In this document: positions 9,913 to 18,924 of the stretch, in pieces
How positions within the stretch are numbered: the first letter of the stretch is position 1
Layout: each line of letters opens with the position of its first letter
Assembly: GCF_008298035.1 (NCBI RefSeq)
Contig: NZ_CP042910.1
Coordinates: 5,471,001-5,535,000 of the forward strand
Source: Gimesia maris
GTDB taxonomy: Bacteria > Planctomycetota > Planctomycetia > Planctomycetales > Planctomycetaceae
Length of the DNA: 64,000 nt
Direction of reading: 5' to 3'
Position numbers and translations under genes: made by a program
Notes under the pieces: model-generated
Seen by the model: only the letters and a program-made list of their open reading frames with translations
The model's database searches: none
What the model was told of the DNA's origin: nothing

Positions 9913-9986
9913 ATACTATTTATTTTCTACTAAAGACTGTTTTTTTGATTTACAACTGACTTTTTTATGATTAAATAGTATCTATT
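9913..9986. promoter_or_regulatory. Divergent promoter region with GntR-type operators
   Basis: The arms ATACTATTTA (9913-9922) and TAAATAGTAT (9972-9981) are exact inverted copies. The second arm is also part of a palindrome, AATAG-TAT-CTATT (9974-9986). The region lies between the divergent GntR and RraA-like genes. GntR regulators bind such short AT-rich palindromes as dimers, and two sites about 60 bases apart could allow looping or separate control of each promoter. Confidence 0.6.
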
Positions 9987-10022
9987 CTGATTTCAATGTC
10001 AAATCAATTTTTGAGAACAATC

Positions 10023-10751
10023 ATGCTTGCCCTCCCCGATCTGGCAGAATTACGACGTTATGATACCCCGACAGTCTGCAACGCAATTGAACTGTTCGAG
10101 ATCCGATCTCGAGCTGTGGGATATATGAATCGGGAAATCGCCGCCTGCTTCCCGGAACTGCCGCCAATGGTCGGTTATGCGGCGACGACCACCTTTCGTT
10201 CGTCTGCTCCAGTGGACAGTTCGATCGACCCCGGCATCCCGGCGCGACTCATTAGTTCCTTCGCAGAGTTACCTGGTCCCGCGGTGGTGGTCTTCCAGGA
10301 TCTGGACGATCAGCCGGCTGGCGCGACGTTCGGCGACGGGATGTGCCTGACCTATAAAACTTTTGGCGCGGTCGGCCTGATCACCTCCGGCGCCGCCCGA
10401 GATATTGATAATGTCCGCGCCCTCGAATTCCCCTGTTTCAGCAATGGTATTATGAGCGGACACGGGTACTGCCACTTCGAAGCGACCGGCGTCCCTGTCG
10501 AAGTGGGTGGACTCACCATTCATCCCGGCGATTTACTGCACGGCGACTGTAATGGCGTGGTCATCATTCCACCTGAAGTCGCTGCGGCTGTTCCTTATGC
10601 CTGCGAACAGTATCTCAAACATGAAGCGATCGTGCTTGATCCCCTGCGGGAAGGGTCGGCAGATCTCGACCGTCATCAGCGGGCTATCCAGGAGATGCTC
10701 GCCCGTCTCAACGAACTGAAAGTGGAATTGAAAGCGATGATCCAGTCCTGA
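10023..10751 (+). CDS. RraA-like aldolase family protein (HMG/CHA aldolase type)
   Basis: The protein has about 242 residues. The motif FGDGMCLTYKTFGAVGLI, followed by TSGAARDIDN with the conserved Arg-Asp pair and by HGDCNGVVIIP, matches the RraA / 4-hydroxy-4-methyl-2-oxoglutarate aldolase family, which binds divalent metal and cleaves oxo-acids. Its position beside a GntR regulator and hydrolases favours a catabolic aldolase or lyase over a regulator of RNase E. I preferred the ATG at 10023 because the family usually begins close to this point; an in-frame ATG at 9996 would add nine residues. Confidence 0.8.
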   Translation: MLALPDLAELRRYDTPTVCNAIELFEIRSRAVGYMNREIAACFPELPPMVGYAATTTFRSSAPVDSSIDPGIPARLISSFAELPGPAVVVFQDLDDQPAGATFGDGMCLTYKTFGAVGLITSGAARDIDNVRALEFPCFSNGIMSGHGYCHFEATGVPVEVGGLTIHPGDLLHGDCNGVVIIPPEVAAAVPYACEQYLKHEAIVLDPLREGSADLDRHQRAIQEMLARLNELKVELKAMIQS

Positions 10752-10785
10752 ATACGACAACCAAATCTCTCGAACGAGTTTCAGC

Positions 10786-11649
10786 ATGAATCCATATTTC
10801 GTTATTCCCGTTTGGTTTCGAATTGCAACAACCACAGCAATTCTGATCGGATTCTGTTCTTCCGCACTCTTCACTGCTGAAACGGATGAGACTTTCACTG
10901 AAAAGATCACGCGGCATCAGTACTCAGATCCACAAACGGGCAAAATCACTCCTTATCTGCTGTACCACCCAGTTAAGAAATCAGACTCACAACCGACTTC
11001 GCTGTTAATCTATCTGCACGGTGCCGGGGGATCACTCAAGAGCTATAATTATTCACGCAAACCTTATCAGAAATTGCGCAAAGAACTCTCCCGCCGCGGA
11101 TTTTACGTGGTCGTCCCCGAACTGGGAAAACTGCACTTCATGAATGCAGCCGCGAAACAGGCGCTGGATGGCGTGACCGCACAGGTCCTTACCGCACAGA
11201 AGATTTCTCAGCGCCGCGTACACATTATGGGCACCAGTATGGGGGGCGGCTCGTCTCTCGCTTACACCCTGCATCGCCCTGATCTGATCCGTTCCGTTTG
11301 CGCCGTGATGCCGATGACAGATTTCGCTGACTGGATTAGAGAGAATCCCCGCTATGCCAAGCCAGTTTCTGCCGCGTATGGTGGCTCGCCTCAACAGGTT
11401 CCCGACGCATATCACGTGAGCTCAGCAATTCAGAATGTCGATACATTTCAGAAAATCCCCGTGATGCTGATCCATGGACTCAAAGACCGCACCGTGCTGC
11501 CCCGCCACAGTCAGAAACTGGCTGAACGCTTAACAGAAAAGCAGTTTCAATGTGAGCTGATCATACTGGATGACCTCGCGCACTCGGATGAAGTCATGCG
11601 CAGCGTGCAGATCCAGGCTGCCGACTTTTTCGAAAAGGCAATGCAATAA
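10786..11649 (+). CDS. Secreted alpha/beta-hydrolase (esterase/PHB-depolymerase-like)
   Basis: The protein has 287 residues and a signal peptide (cleavage near SALFTAE). The oxyanion region is LIYLHGAGGS, the nucleophile elbow is MGTSMGGG, the probable acid is in HGLKDRTVLP and the probable His in LDDLAHSDEV, giving a full triad. It follows the aldolase gene by 34 bases and precedes the propeller gene by 27 bases, so the three genes are likely co-transcribed under the GntR operator. The substrate is not known. Confidence 0.75.
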   Translation: MNPYFVIPVWFRIATTTAILIGFCSSALFTAETDETFTEKITRHQYSDPQTGKITPYLLYHPVKKSDSQPTSLLIYLHGAGGSLKSYNYSRKPYQKLRKELSRRGFYVVVPELGKLHFMNAAAKQALDGVTAQVLTAQKISQRRVHIMGTSMGGGSSLAYTLHRPDLIRSVCAVMPMTDFADWIRENPRYAKPVSAAYGGSPQQVPDAYHVSSAIQNVDTFQKIPVMLIHGLKDRTVLPRHSQKLAERLTEKQFQCELIILDDLAHSDEVMRSVQIQAADFFEKAMQ

Positions 11650-11676
11650 TCCTCTTGTAATACAGGACACCCCTCG

Positions 11677-13335
11677 ATGTTGAAAATCGCACGACTTTGT
11701 TTCCAACTGAGCCTGTTCCTCGTCTGTCCGCTGATTACCGTCTCCGTCTCACACGCAGCCGAACCGGGTTCCAGTGAGAAAACACTGTTACTCGTAGATG
11801 ATCATCACGTATTATATCGCGCGGGGACCAGGCGCGTTTTTCATCATGCGAATGCATATGCAGAAAATCCGGTCGTACGGGAAGATCAGCCGTGGGAACT
11901 GGCCATCGCCTGGTCTTCGATTTATCGTAATCCCCAGACGGGTCTCTACCAGTTGTGGTACCAGGCGTATGCCGGTGAACGCGACCCGCGCAAAACGCAT
12001 CGCTGCGTGGTCTGCTATGCCGAATCGGAAGATGGCATCCACTTTACCAAGCCGATGTTGAAACTGCACGATTTCAAAACCGACCGCAAACCCTGGGAGG
12101 GATCTTTTCCGGAAACCAATATCATACTGCTGGCATCGGGAGGCTATGGAGACCGGTACTGCAATTCAGTTCTGTACGAACCGGGTGAAACAGATCCTGC
12201 TCGACGGTATAAGATGCTGTATTACGATTTCTCTCCCGATGAAAATCAGCAGGAATGGCCCGGATGGCATGCCGCCTTTTCTCCCGATGGTATCCACTGG
12301 ACAAAATCGTCACGCAATCCGCTCAACCAGACCGCCTATGGCGGACGCACACTACAACCCCTCTTCACTGAAGAAGATCCGTATAAGGAACAGTGGGACA
12401 AACGTAAAAACTTCATGCGCAAACAGTGGCTGCTGCCGCTGTCGATGTCCGATGCGGTCGACGTGTTTTATGATCCGAAACAGAAAGAGTACGCCGTCTA
12501 CGGAAAATGCTGGTTGAACGGACCGGATGGAGGACTGGCCTGGAAACACGCGATGGCCCGTTCCAGCAGCAAGGATTTTCTCTCCTGGTCGGCCCCCGAA
12601 ATTGTCTGTTCGCCCGATGACGAAGATGCTGCCAACACGGAATTTCATAACTCGCCGGTTTTCTTTTATAACGATTGTTATTTCTGCCTGAATCAGATTC
12701 TGCGCGCCCGCGGCGAAGCAGTCGGAGCGAAAGCGGATTTAATGCATATCGAACTGATGATCAGCCGCGACGGCATCCACTGGGACCGTCCCTGTCGCGA
12801 ACTCTCGTTCATTCCACAACAGCCATTTTCGAGCGGAGGCATTTTCACGAATGCCACGCCTGTATTCCTGCAGGATTCAATTCGCTTTTATTTTGGAGGC
12901 TATACCAGTGGTGCGATTGGGGGAGGATCGAAACTGACCGATGCCAGCCAGCAGAGTGGTGTGGGACTGGCAACGCTGCCTCTGGACCGCTTTGCGGGAA
13001 TTCGCCCCGTGGAACTGAGCGCTCAGTCCACCTTAAAAAAACCGCTGAAAAATATAGGACAGGTCACACTCAAGCCACTGGACCTGAAAGACATTCAGGA
13101 GATCACCGTAAATGCGGACGCAACGAAGGGCAAAATCCAGGTGGAACTGTTAACAGCCGCCGGCTTCCGGGTTCCCGGCTTTTCGAAAACAGACGCAAAG
13201 CCTTTAACCGGTGATTCCCTGACGCATCCCGTTGGCTGGAAAAAGCAGACCTTGAAGGATCTGCCTGCTGGCAAATATATGCTGCGACTGCATCTGGATC
13301 ACGCCGAGGTGTTTGCAGTGACCTTAAAAAATTAA
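11677..13335 (+). CDS. Secreted five-bladed beta-propeller protein, GH32/GH43-like (paralogue)
   Basis: The protein has 552 residues and a signal peptide ending near VSHAAEP. Blade motifs such as VVCYAESEDGIHFTKP and LMISRDGIHWDRP parallel those in the protein at 5116-6729, and both carry a C-terminal beta-rich segment. The two paralogues flank the GntR/RraA control point on opposite strands. The propeller fold suggests glycosidase or glycan binding activity, but I could not place the catalytic acids. Confidence 0.65.
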   Translation: MLKIARLCFQLSLFLVCPLITVSVSHAAEPGSSEKTLLLVDDHHVLYRAGTRRVFHHANAYAENPVVREDQPWELAIAWSSIYRNPQTGLYQLWYQAYAGERDPRKTHRCVVCYAESEDGIHFTKPMLKLHDFKTDRKPWEGSFPETNIILLASGGYGDRYCNSVLYEPGETDPARRYKMLYYDFSPDENQQEWPGWHAAFSPDGIHWTKSSRNPLNQTAYGGRTLQPLFTEEDPYKEQWDKRKNFMRKQWLLPLSMSDAVDVFYDPKQKEYAVYGKCWLNGPDGGLAWKHAMARSSSKDFLSWSAPEIVCSPDDEDAANTEFHNSPVFFYNDCYFCLNQILRARGEAVGAKADLMHIELMISRDGIHWDRPCRELSFIPQQPFSSGGIFTNATPVFLQDSIRFYFGGYTSGAIGGGSKLTDASQQSGVGLATLPLDRFAGIRPVELSAQSTLKKPLKNIGQVTLKPLDLKDIQEITVNADATKGKIQVELLTAAGFRVPGFSKTDAKPLTGDSLTHPVGWKKQTLKDLPAGKYMLRLHLDHAEVFAVTLKN

Positions 13336-13350
13336 ACAGATCCTGCTGTT

Positions 13351-13539
13351 TTATTTGCCTGCTTCCGAGGTCGATGCAGGTAAACTGTCGATTTGCTGCA
13401 GAATTCCTTCCGCTTCCGACATCAGTTGCGCATAGCCCTGAATGTTTCCATTACGCTGGGCATCCCGGGCCTGTTCCAGCTTCTGCGCATATTGAGTTTC
13501 CAGTTTTTTCCGCGGATCACGACGCAACCAGCCAAACAT
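13351..13539 (-). CDS. Small DUF6435-like protein
   Basis: This 62-residue protein begins MFGWLRRDPRKKLETQY and continues with a charged helical region (NGNIQGYAQLMSEAEGIL). It matches my memory of a family of short proteins that start MFGxxxxDPxKKL and contain the phrase QRNGxIxGY (DUF6435). No function is known to me. It stands alone between the propeller gene and the sigma-54 regulator gene. Confidence 0.6.
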   Translation of the reverse strand: MFGWLRRDPRKKLETQYAQKLEQARDAQRNGNIQGYAQLMSEAEGILQQIDSLPASTSEAGK

Positions 13540-13665
13540 AATCAGGCTTTCGATTGAAATGGGAGTAAAGAAATCTGAGCCATTGTTCTGATTTATAGAT
13601 GATACAGCAATTTTGACAACCGCAGTATTTCTCGACTCGCTTTCTAATCATTCAATGTGACTCGA

Positions 13666-15054
13666 TCAAGAGCTGCCATTTCGTGCGAAGGAGTTGGCTT
13701 GTTCCCGGATTCCCCAAGCTTTGAGCTTTCTCTGCAGGGTTCTGACAGACATACCAAGAGATTTTGCGGAATGTGTGCGGTTGCCATGATTTCGGCTCAA
13801 AGTCTGCTGAATCGCCGTACGTTCCAGTTCTTCCAGACGGATGCCTTCAGGAATGACGATTCCATCATGGACTCCCTCTCCATTCCGCAACATGTCAGGT
13901 AGATCATCCAGTGTCAACCGGCCAGATTTTGAGAGAACCACCATGCTTTCCAGACAGTTGCGCAGCTGCCTCACATTTCCCGGCCAGGTATGATTTACCA
14001 GGTATTGATGCAGTTCCGCAGACAACTCCGGTCTTTCCCGCTGAATCTGTTGACAGATCTGGTTCATAAAGCTGTCTACCAGTAGTGCAATATCTTCGTT
14101 CCGCTCACGCAGGGGAGGCAGCTTCAAGTTGATCACATTCAAACGGTAATACAGGTCTTCCCGGAATCGTCCTTTTTCAACCAGCTTTTCCAGATGGTGG
14201 CTGGTTGCAGCGACCACTCGTACGTTGACATGTCGATCCTGGTTACTGCCGATCGGCGTGATCGTGTGATTTTCCAGAACCCGCAACAGCTTGGCCTGCG
14301 ATTCCAATTTAAAATCACCGATCTCATCGATAAACAGAGTACCATGATGGGCTGCTTCAAAACGTCCCCGACGGGATTCAGTCGCGCCGGTAAACGAACC
14401 TTTCGTATGACCGAACAATTCGCTCTCGACCAGGTGTTCCGGAACGGCGGCCATATTCACGGTCACAAACGGTTCTGCTGCCCGCGGGCTGTTACGATGA
14501 ATGGCCTCGGCAATCAGTTCTTTTCCTGTGCCTGATTCACCTGTTATTAACACGGTGCTGTCTGTCTGCGCCACACGTCGGGCATCCTCAAATATTTCCT
14601 GCATCGCCCCGGATTGGCCCACTATGTTTTCAAAACCACGTTGCGAAGGTCTGTGCTGGGAGGCACTCACAGCAGGCGCAGCATTCCGGGTGGAACGCAT
14701 ACAGGTAATAACGGATTGGATCAGTTTCTGGGAATTTACCGGCTTACGAAGATAATCAGCCGCCCCCTGCTTCATCGCTGCGACTGCGGTATCGATATTG
14801 TCCGAACTCGACACCAGAATACAGGGTGTTTCCGGTTTATGATTTTTCCAGTATCGTAGCTGTTGCAGAGCATCCTGATCGCCCTGATCGAGATCAATCA
14901 GAACCAGGTCCACACTCTGTTCGATCTGGTGAACAGCCAGTTGTTCCTGACTGACTGTAATGGAATGAAAATTATGCTGGGTTAAAAAATCAGATAGAAC
15001 AGCTCGCCCTGGTGTTGTATTTTCTATGATTAGAATTGTCTGTTGTTTCAACAT
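13666..15054 (-). CDS. NtrC-family sigma-54-dependent response regulator
   Basis: The start chosen is ATG 15054, because a GGGGGAGCGGAG stretch lies just before it and the receiver begins at once (MLKQQTILIIEN). The product has 462 residues. The receiver carries phospho-acceptor Asp54, Ser82-84 and Lys104, but the usual acidic pair is E11-N12. The AAA+ domain has Walker A G172-ESGTGK-E179, the sigma-54 contact loop as GSFTGA (218-223, normally GAFTGA) and Walker B FIDEIGD. A Fis-type HTH ends the protein (NHGNRTHSAKSLGMSVRTLQ). No sensor kinase gene is adjacent. It diverges from an operon that has a sigma-54 promoter. Confidence 0.93.
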   Translation of the reverse strand: MLKQQTILIIENTTPGRAVLSDFLTQHNFHSITVSQEQLAVHQIEQSVDLVLIDLDQGDQDALQQLRYWKNHKPETPCILVSSSDNIDTAVAAMKQGAADYLRKPVNSQKLIQSVITCMRSTRNAAPAVSASQHRPSQRGFENIVGQSGAMQEIFEDARRVAQTDSTVLITGESGTGKELIAEAIHRNSPRAAEPFVTVNMAAVPEHLVESELFGHTKGSFTGATESRRGRFEAAHHGTLFIDEIGDFKLESQAKLLRVLENHTITPIGSNQDRHVNVRVVAATSHHLEKLVEKGRFREDLYYRLNVINLKLPPLRERNEDIALLVDSFMNQICQQIQRERPELSAELHQYLVNHTWPGNVRQLRNCLESMVVLSKSGRLTLDDLPDMLRNGEGVHDGIVIPEGIRLEELERTAIQQTLSRNHGNRTHSAKSLGMSVRTLQRKLKAWGIREQANSFARNGSS

Positions 15055-15202
15055 GCTCCGCTCCCCCATGAAAGTTTGATAATAGTGGGTTGAACGTTTT
15101 GCAAAGCATGTGCCATTTCGAAAAGCTAATGATTTCAGCACTTTCGACGAATCTACTGTGGCAGTTTTACGACCACTCTGAACGCTCACAGATCACCCCA
15201 TA

Positions 15203-15215
15203 CGACAAACTGTCG
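15203..15215. promoter_or_regulatory. Candidate upstream activator site (palindrome)
   Basis: CGACA-AAC-TGTCG is a perfect palindrome about 200 bases upstream of the sigma-54 promoter of the epimerase operon. Its core CAAACTGTC recurs at 20141-20149, about 185 bases upstream of the second sigma-54 promoter. It could be a binding site for the adjacent NtrC-type activator. This is based on two sites only. Confidence 0.35.
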
Positions 15216-15404
15216 GATATTCTGTCACTGCGTTACCCCATTGCACAAAAAATCATAAATACGCCAGCGGAGCATCGTCTCGTCTCCTCTGCTGAGGATC
15301 ACTTTCCATTACCTGTGCGGGTTCATATCAAACCTGACCCATGTGATGCTAAGGCATTGCTGATCACTGCAGCTGCAGCAGGTTTTCAGATCAAAAATAC
15401 ATGG

Positions 15405-15421
15405 TTGGCATTCCAGTTGCG
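15405..15421 (+). promoter_or_regulatory. Sigma-54 (-24/-12) promoter of the epimerase operon
   Basis: TTGGCATTCCAGTTGCG has GG at 15407-15408 and GC at 15419-15420 with exactly ten bases between, the invariant sigma-54 spacing, and keeps the TTGGCA and TTGC elements. Transcription would start near 15431, about 40 bases before the epimerase ATG. The gap 15055-15472 holds this promoter, the palindrome at 15203 and a CTGCAGCTGCAG palindrome at 15367-15378. I see no gene in it. Confidence 0.75.
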
Positions 15422-15472
15422 TAACTTTCCTGTGATCTTGCTTTATTCACCTCAATTGAAAGAGAGCAAAAC

Positions 15473-16576
15473 ATGAATCAATCAATACAAAAAAAACCTG
15501 TGCTATTAATCACTGGTGCCGAAGGTCTGATCGGTTCTCGACTGGTTAATACGTTTTCTGAAGAATATGATGTCGTCGCTTTCGACCTGGAACCTCTACC
15601 GGCTGAACAACATCAGGCGGACTGGATTCCCTGCGATCTGACAGACGATGCCGCCGTCTCCCGCGCACTGGAAAATCTGAAACAGAGACACGGTGATCGC
15701 ATTGCCAGTGTCATTCACCTGGCTGCCTACTATGACTTTTCTGGTGAACCGAGCCCCCTCTACGAGGATCTGACAGTGGAAGGGACCAGGCGATTACTCC
15801 ACGGACTTCAGAACTTTACAGTCCAGCAGTTTGTATTTTCCAGTTCACTGCTGGTACAGGCTTCTTCTGAAAAGGGTCAGCCGATCAATGAGACGTCTCC
15901 CCTCAATGCCGAGTGGGACTATCCAAAGTCCAAACTGGCTGCGGAAGAAGTCATCCAGAAAGAAGCAAAGGGAATTCCTACCGTCATTCTGCGTCTGGCG
16001 GGCGTGTATGATGAAGACTGTCACTCCATCCCCATCTCTCAACAGATCGCCCGTGTCTATGAAAAACAGCTGGAAAGTTATTTCTTCCCGGGTGATCTGA
16101 GCTGCGGACAGTCATTCCTGCACCTGGATGATCTGGTTGCCTGCTTCCAGGCAGTCGTGGAAAAGAGAATCAATCTGCCTCTGCATAGCCTGTTCATCAT
16201 CGGCGAAGAGGATCTGATGAGTTACGAAGAACTGCAGGATAAACTGGGACTGTATCTGCATGGGGACCAGTGGCCCGCGATTCGGATTCCGAAGATGGCC
16301 GCCAAAGCGGGTGCCTGGGTTAAGGATCAGATCTCGAATGAGGAAGATGCCCCGTTCATTAAGCCGTGGATGATTGATCTGGCGGATCAGAACTATCCGG
16401 TCTGCATCCAGCATGCCCGTGAATTTCTGGAATGGGAGCCAAAACACCAGTTACGCAATTCCCTCCCGGAAATGACCGAACGACTCAAGTCAGATCCGGA
16501 ACGCTGGTACCAGATTAACGGCTTACCCGTTCCGGAAGAACTCAATCAGGAAGATTCAGCGGGGACTCGGAAATGA
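15473..16576 (+). CDS. NAD-dependent epimerase/dehydratase (extended SDR)
   Basis: The protein has 367 residues. The nucleotide-binding loop is [12 protein letters not shown] (residues 13-24) and the catalytic Tyr and Lys appear as YPKSK, preceded by the Ser-rich VFSSSLL. This is the extended short-chain dehydrogenase fold that acts on nucleotide sugars or similar substrates. It is the first gene of a tight operon: its end overlaps the next start by four bases (ATGA). The actual substrate cannot be read from sequence. A sigma-54 promoter precedes it. Confidence 0.82.
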   Translation: MNQSIQKKPVLLITGAEGLIGSRLVNTFSEEYDVVAFDLEPLPAEQHQADWIPCDLTDDAAVSRALENLKQRHGDRIASVIHLAAYYDFSGEPSPLYEDLTVEGTRRLLHGLQNFTVQQFVFSSSLLVQASSEKGQPINETSPLNAEWDYPKSKLAAEEVIQKEAKGIPTVILRLAGVYDEDCHSIPISQQIARVYEKQLESYFFPGDLSCGQSFLHLDDLVACFQAVVEKRINLPLHSLFIIGEEDLMSYEELQDKLGLYLHGDQWPAIRIPKMAAKAGAWVKDQISNEEDAPFIKPWMIDLADQNYPVCIQHAREFLEWEPKHQLRNSLPEMTERLKSDPERWYQINGLPVPEELNQEDSAGTRK

Positions 16577-17238
16577 GCCAGCTCACGCTCAAAGGTTTTC
16601 CGGCGGAGCAGGCAGACCTGAATGTCGCCGTTGCCCCGTTTGATTATAACCCGTCAGCCTGGTCGCAACGGATTCCGATTTGTATTCTCGCCATCATTGC
16701 ATTTGTCATGGCGACACACATGGCGTTGTTTCAATGGCATTTGATTGATGCCCCCTGGGATCCTGTCTTTGGAGAACAGACACGACTTGTTCTGGAATCC
16801 GATGTGGCGTTAAGAATGCATCGCTGGTTCGGCATCCCCGATGCAGCACTGGGTGCGTTAGCTTACCTCGGTGATGCCATCTTTGGCCTGGCCGGATCGA
16901 CGCGTCGCTGGCAGTATCGCCCCTGGCTGGTCATCCTGTTTGGGATTGATGTGATTCCGCTGGGAGTGGTCAGCGCCATCCTGGTCATCTGCCAGGGAAC
17001 CATCGTAGGACAATGGTGCTTCCTCTGTCTGCTGACAGCGTTGATTTCGCTGATCCTGGTGGTCATGGCCTATGATGAAGTATTTGCTTCTCTCAAGCTG
17101 CTGTATCGGGTCTGGAAAAGAACACACGACAAACGACTGGTCTGGTCCGTTTTGTGGGGCAAGCCCTCTGAGATCGCCGACGAGATCGCCAGTGAAATGG
17201 TAACCGCTGCTTTGAAAACAGCAAAAAGGAGCACCTGA
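16573..17238 (+). CDS. VKOR-like integral membrane thiol oxidoreductase
   Basis: The 221-residue protein has about four to five hydrophobic helices. A Cys pair C149-F-L-C152 sits in [13 protein letters not shown], as in vitamin K epoxide reductase homologues that re-oxidise quinones and drive disulfide formation. The upstream helix [18 protein letters not shown] also fits the family. The second, loop cysteine pair seen in many bacterial VKORs is missing, so the redox partner must differ or the protein has another role. It overlaps both its neighbours by a few bases, implying translational coupling. Confidence 0.65.
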   Translation: MSQLTLKGFPAEQADLNVAVAPFDYNPSAWSQRIPICILAIIAFVMATHMALFQWHLIDAPWDPVFGEQTRLVLESDVALRMHRWFGIPDAALGALAYLGDAIFGLAGSTRRWQYRPWLVILFGIDVIPLGVVSAILVICQGTIVGQWCFLCLLTALISLILVVMAYDEVFASLKLLYRVWKRTHDKRLVWSVLWGKPSEIADEIASEMVTAALKTAKRST

Positions 17239-17588
17239 TGTGGTCGCGCGTTGTGGAAATCATGCTGGGTTGCTGGCTGGCGATCAGTCCGTTTGTTTTC
17301 GGACATGCTGAGTCACAAACCATGCTCTGGTTTATGGACTGGCTCTGCGCATTGTTGATCATTTCGTTTGCGCTGCTTTCTTACTGGCAGCCTTTGCGAC
17401 ACATCCATCTGGCAACCGCTTTTCTGGCGATTTTGATGATCTGTTACGGGCGTTTTGCCAGTCCCGAACAGGTGATTCCGGCACTGCAGAACTACATTCT
17501 GACCGGGCTGTTGCTGCTGATGTTCGCACTGATTCCTAATTATGCCAGCCAGCCGCCACAAGTATGGTATCGCGAGTCGCACAACTGA
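17238..17588 (+). CDS. Small membrane protein with SPW-like repeats
   Basis: The 116-residue protein contains about four transmembrane helices. The segment LGCWLAISPFVFGH resembles the SPW repeat found in small bacterial membrane proteins. Its ATG at 17238 shares a base with the TGA of the VKOR-like gene (TGATG), so the two are very probably translated together. SPW and VKOR modules are sometimes linked, which suggests a joint membrane complex; its role is unknown. Confidence 0.55.
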   Translation: MWSRVVEIMLGCWLAISPFVFGHAESQTMLWFMDWLCALLIISFALLSYWQPLRHIHLATAFLAILMICYGRFASPEQVIPALQNYILTGLLLLMFALIPNYASQPPQVWYRESHN

Positions 17589-17626
17589 GTTCATTCGATT
17601 CGAGGAAAAAGAAGGACGAAACTAAA

Positions 17627-18862
17627 ATGGAATCAGCTATCAGCCCGTTTCTACACCAGGCCCTGGACCGCCTGGGAGTCAGTGATGAAATGCGGCACCT
17701 GATGATCACCCCTTATCGCGAGGTCAAATTTGGACTGCCCCTGGTCTGTCATGAAGGAGGCTTGAAACTCTACACCGGTTTTCGCGTACAGCATAATCAC
17801 AGTCGCGGACCTTTTAAGGGGGGACTGCGATTTCACCCGGATGTCGACCTGGCTCACTTTCGAGATCTGGCTTCTGTGATGACCTGGAAGTGTGCGCTGG
17901 TTGATATTCCCTTCGGCGGTGCCAAAGGAGGAATCAATTGCAACCCTCATGAGTTGAACAGTTCTGAGCTGGAAGTTCTTACCAAACGGTTTGTGGATCG
18001 ATTAGATGAAATGCTGGGGCCAGATCGGGATATCCCTGCCCCTGATATGGGAACCAGTCCCCGGGAAATGGCCTGGATCATGGAAGCCCATTCTAAGGAT
18101 CATGGTTACGAGCCAGGAATTGTCACCGGAAAACCAATCCAGTTGGGAGGCTCCCCCGGTCGACTGGCAGCAACCGGACGGGGAGTCGCGTTGGTGACCT
18201 GCTGGGCCTGTGAAAAGCTGGGGATCGAAGTGCAGGGCGCTCGTATCGCCATTCAGGGTTTTGGCAATGTAGGCAGCCATGCTGCGAAATTTCTACATGA
18301 CTTCGGTGCAAAAGTGGTCGCCATCAGTAATCGACAAAGTGGCTTCTACCAGGGTCACGGACTGGATATCCCCGGTATCATCAAATCGAGAAATGAATCT
18401 GACGACGATCTTACACTACAGCAGATCGACTTCTCTGCCGAAGAAATTTCTAACGAAGAACTCCTCGCCCTGGACGTTGATATTCTGATTCCCGCTGCTG
18501 TCGAAGCAACCATCCATCAGGACAATGTCGATCAACTTCGCACTCGATTGATAGTAGAAGCAGCCAATCTCCCCGTCACGGCTGAAGCCGACGCCACCCT
18601 GCAGGAACGAGGCATCCCTGTCATTCCGGATCTGCTGGCGAATGCGGGGGGAGTGATCGTCTCTTATCTGGAGTGGGTTCAGAATCGACAGCGCTACAGT
18701 TGGAAAGAAAGCGAAGTGAATAACAAACTGGAATCAACGTTGCACAATGCCTGGAAACAGTTGACTGAATCAGCGGAGTCCACGGGCAGCAGCAGACGGG
18801 AAGCGGCCTACACGATCGGCACGCGACGCGTTAAAGAAGCGATTGAACTGCGCGGATTTTGA
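17627..18862 (+). CDS. gdhA: Glu/Leu/Phe/Val dehydrogenase (glutamate dehydrogenase)
   Basis: The protein has 411 residues, the normal length for hexameric glutamate dehydrogenase, which interconverts glutamate and 2-oxoglutarate plus ammonia. Visible motifs are GPFKGGLRFHP, the catalytic Lys region VDIPFGGAKGGI, APDMGTSPREM and the Rossmann loop IQGFGNVGSHAAKF. I took ATG 17627 because an AAGGA element lies about ten bases upstream. It is the last gene of the sigma-54-controlled operon, which makes nitrogen or energy status a plausible signal. Substrate choice between glutamate and other amino acids is not certain. Confidence 0.88.
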   Translation: MESAISPFLHQALDRLGVSDEMRHLMITPYREVKFGLPLVCHEGGLKLYTGFRVQHNHSRGPFKGGLRFHPDVDLAHFRDLASVMTWKCALVDIPFGGAKGGINCNPHELNSSELEVLTKRFVDRLDEMLGPDRDIPAPDMGTSPREMAWIMEAHSKDHGYEPGIVTGKPIQLGGSPGRLAATGRGVALVTCWACEKLGIEVQGARIAIQGFGNVGSHAAKFLHDFGAKVVAISNRQSGFYQGHGLDIPGIIKSRNESDDDLTLQQIDFSAEEISNEELLALDVDILIPAAVEATIHQDNVDQLRTRLIVEAANLPVTAEADATLQERGIPVIPDLLANAGGVIVSYLEWVQNRQRYSWKESEVNNKLESTLHNAWKQLTESAESTGSSRREAAYTIGTRRVKEAIELRGF

Positions 18863-18924
18863 TGACCAGCTCAAACGGACATGGAGTCGCTACAAGATAG
18901 CGAGATAGTGTCTGAACGAATCGC

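Noticed and set aside
15090..15476. A 128-codon open frame before the epimerase gene
   Set aside because: It covers the sigma-54 promoter region, has no ribosome binding site and no family features, and would overlap the epimerase start.
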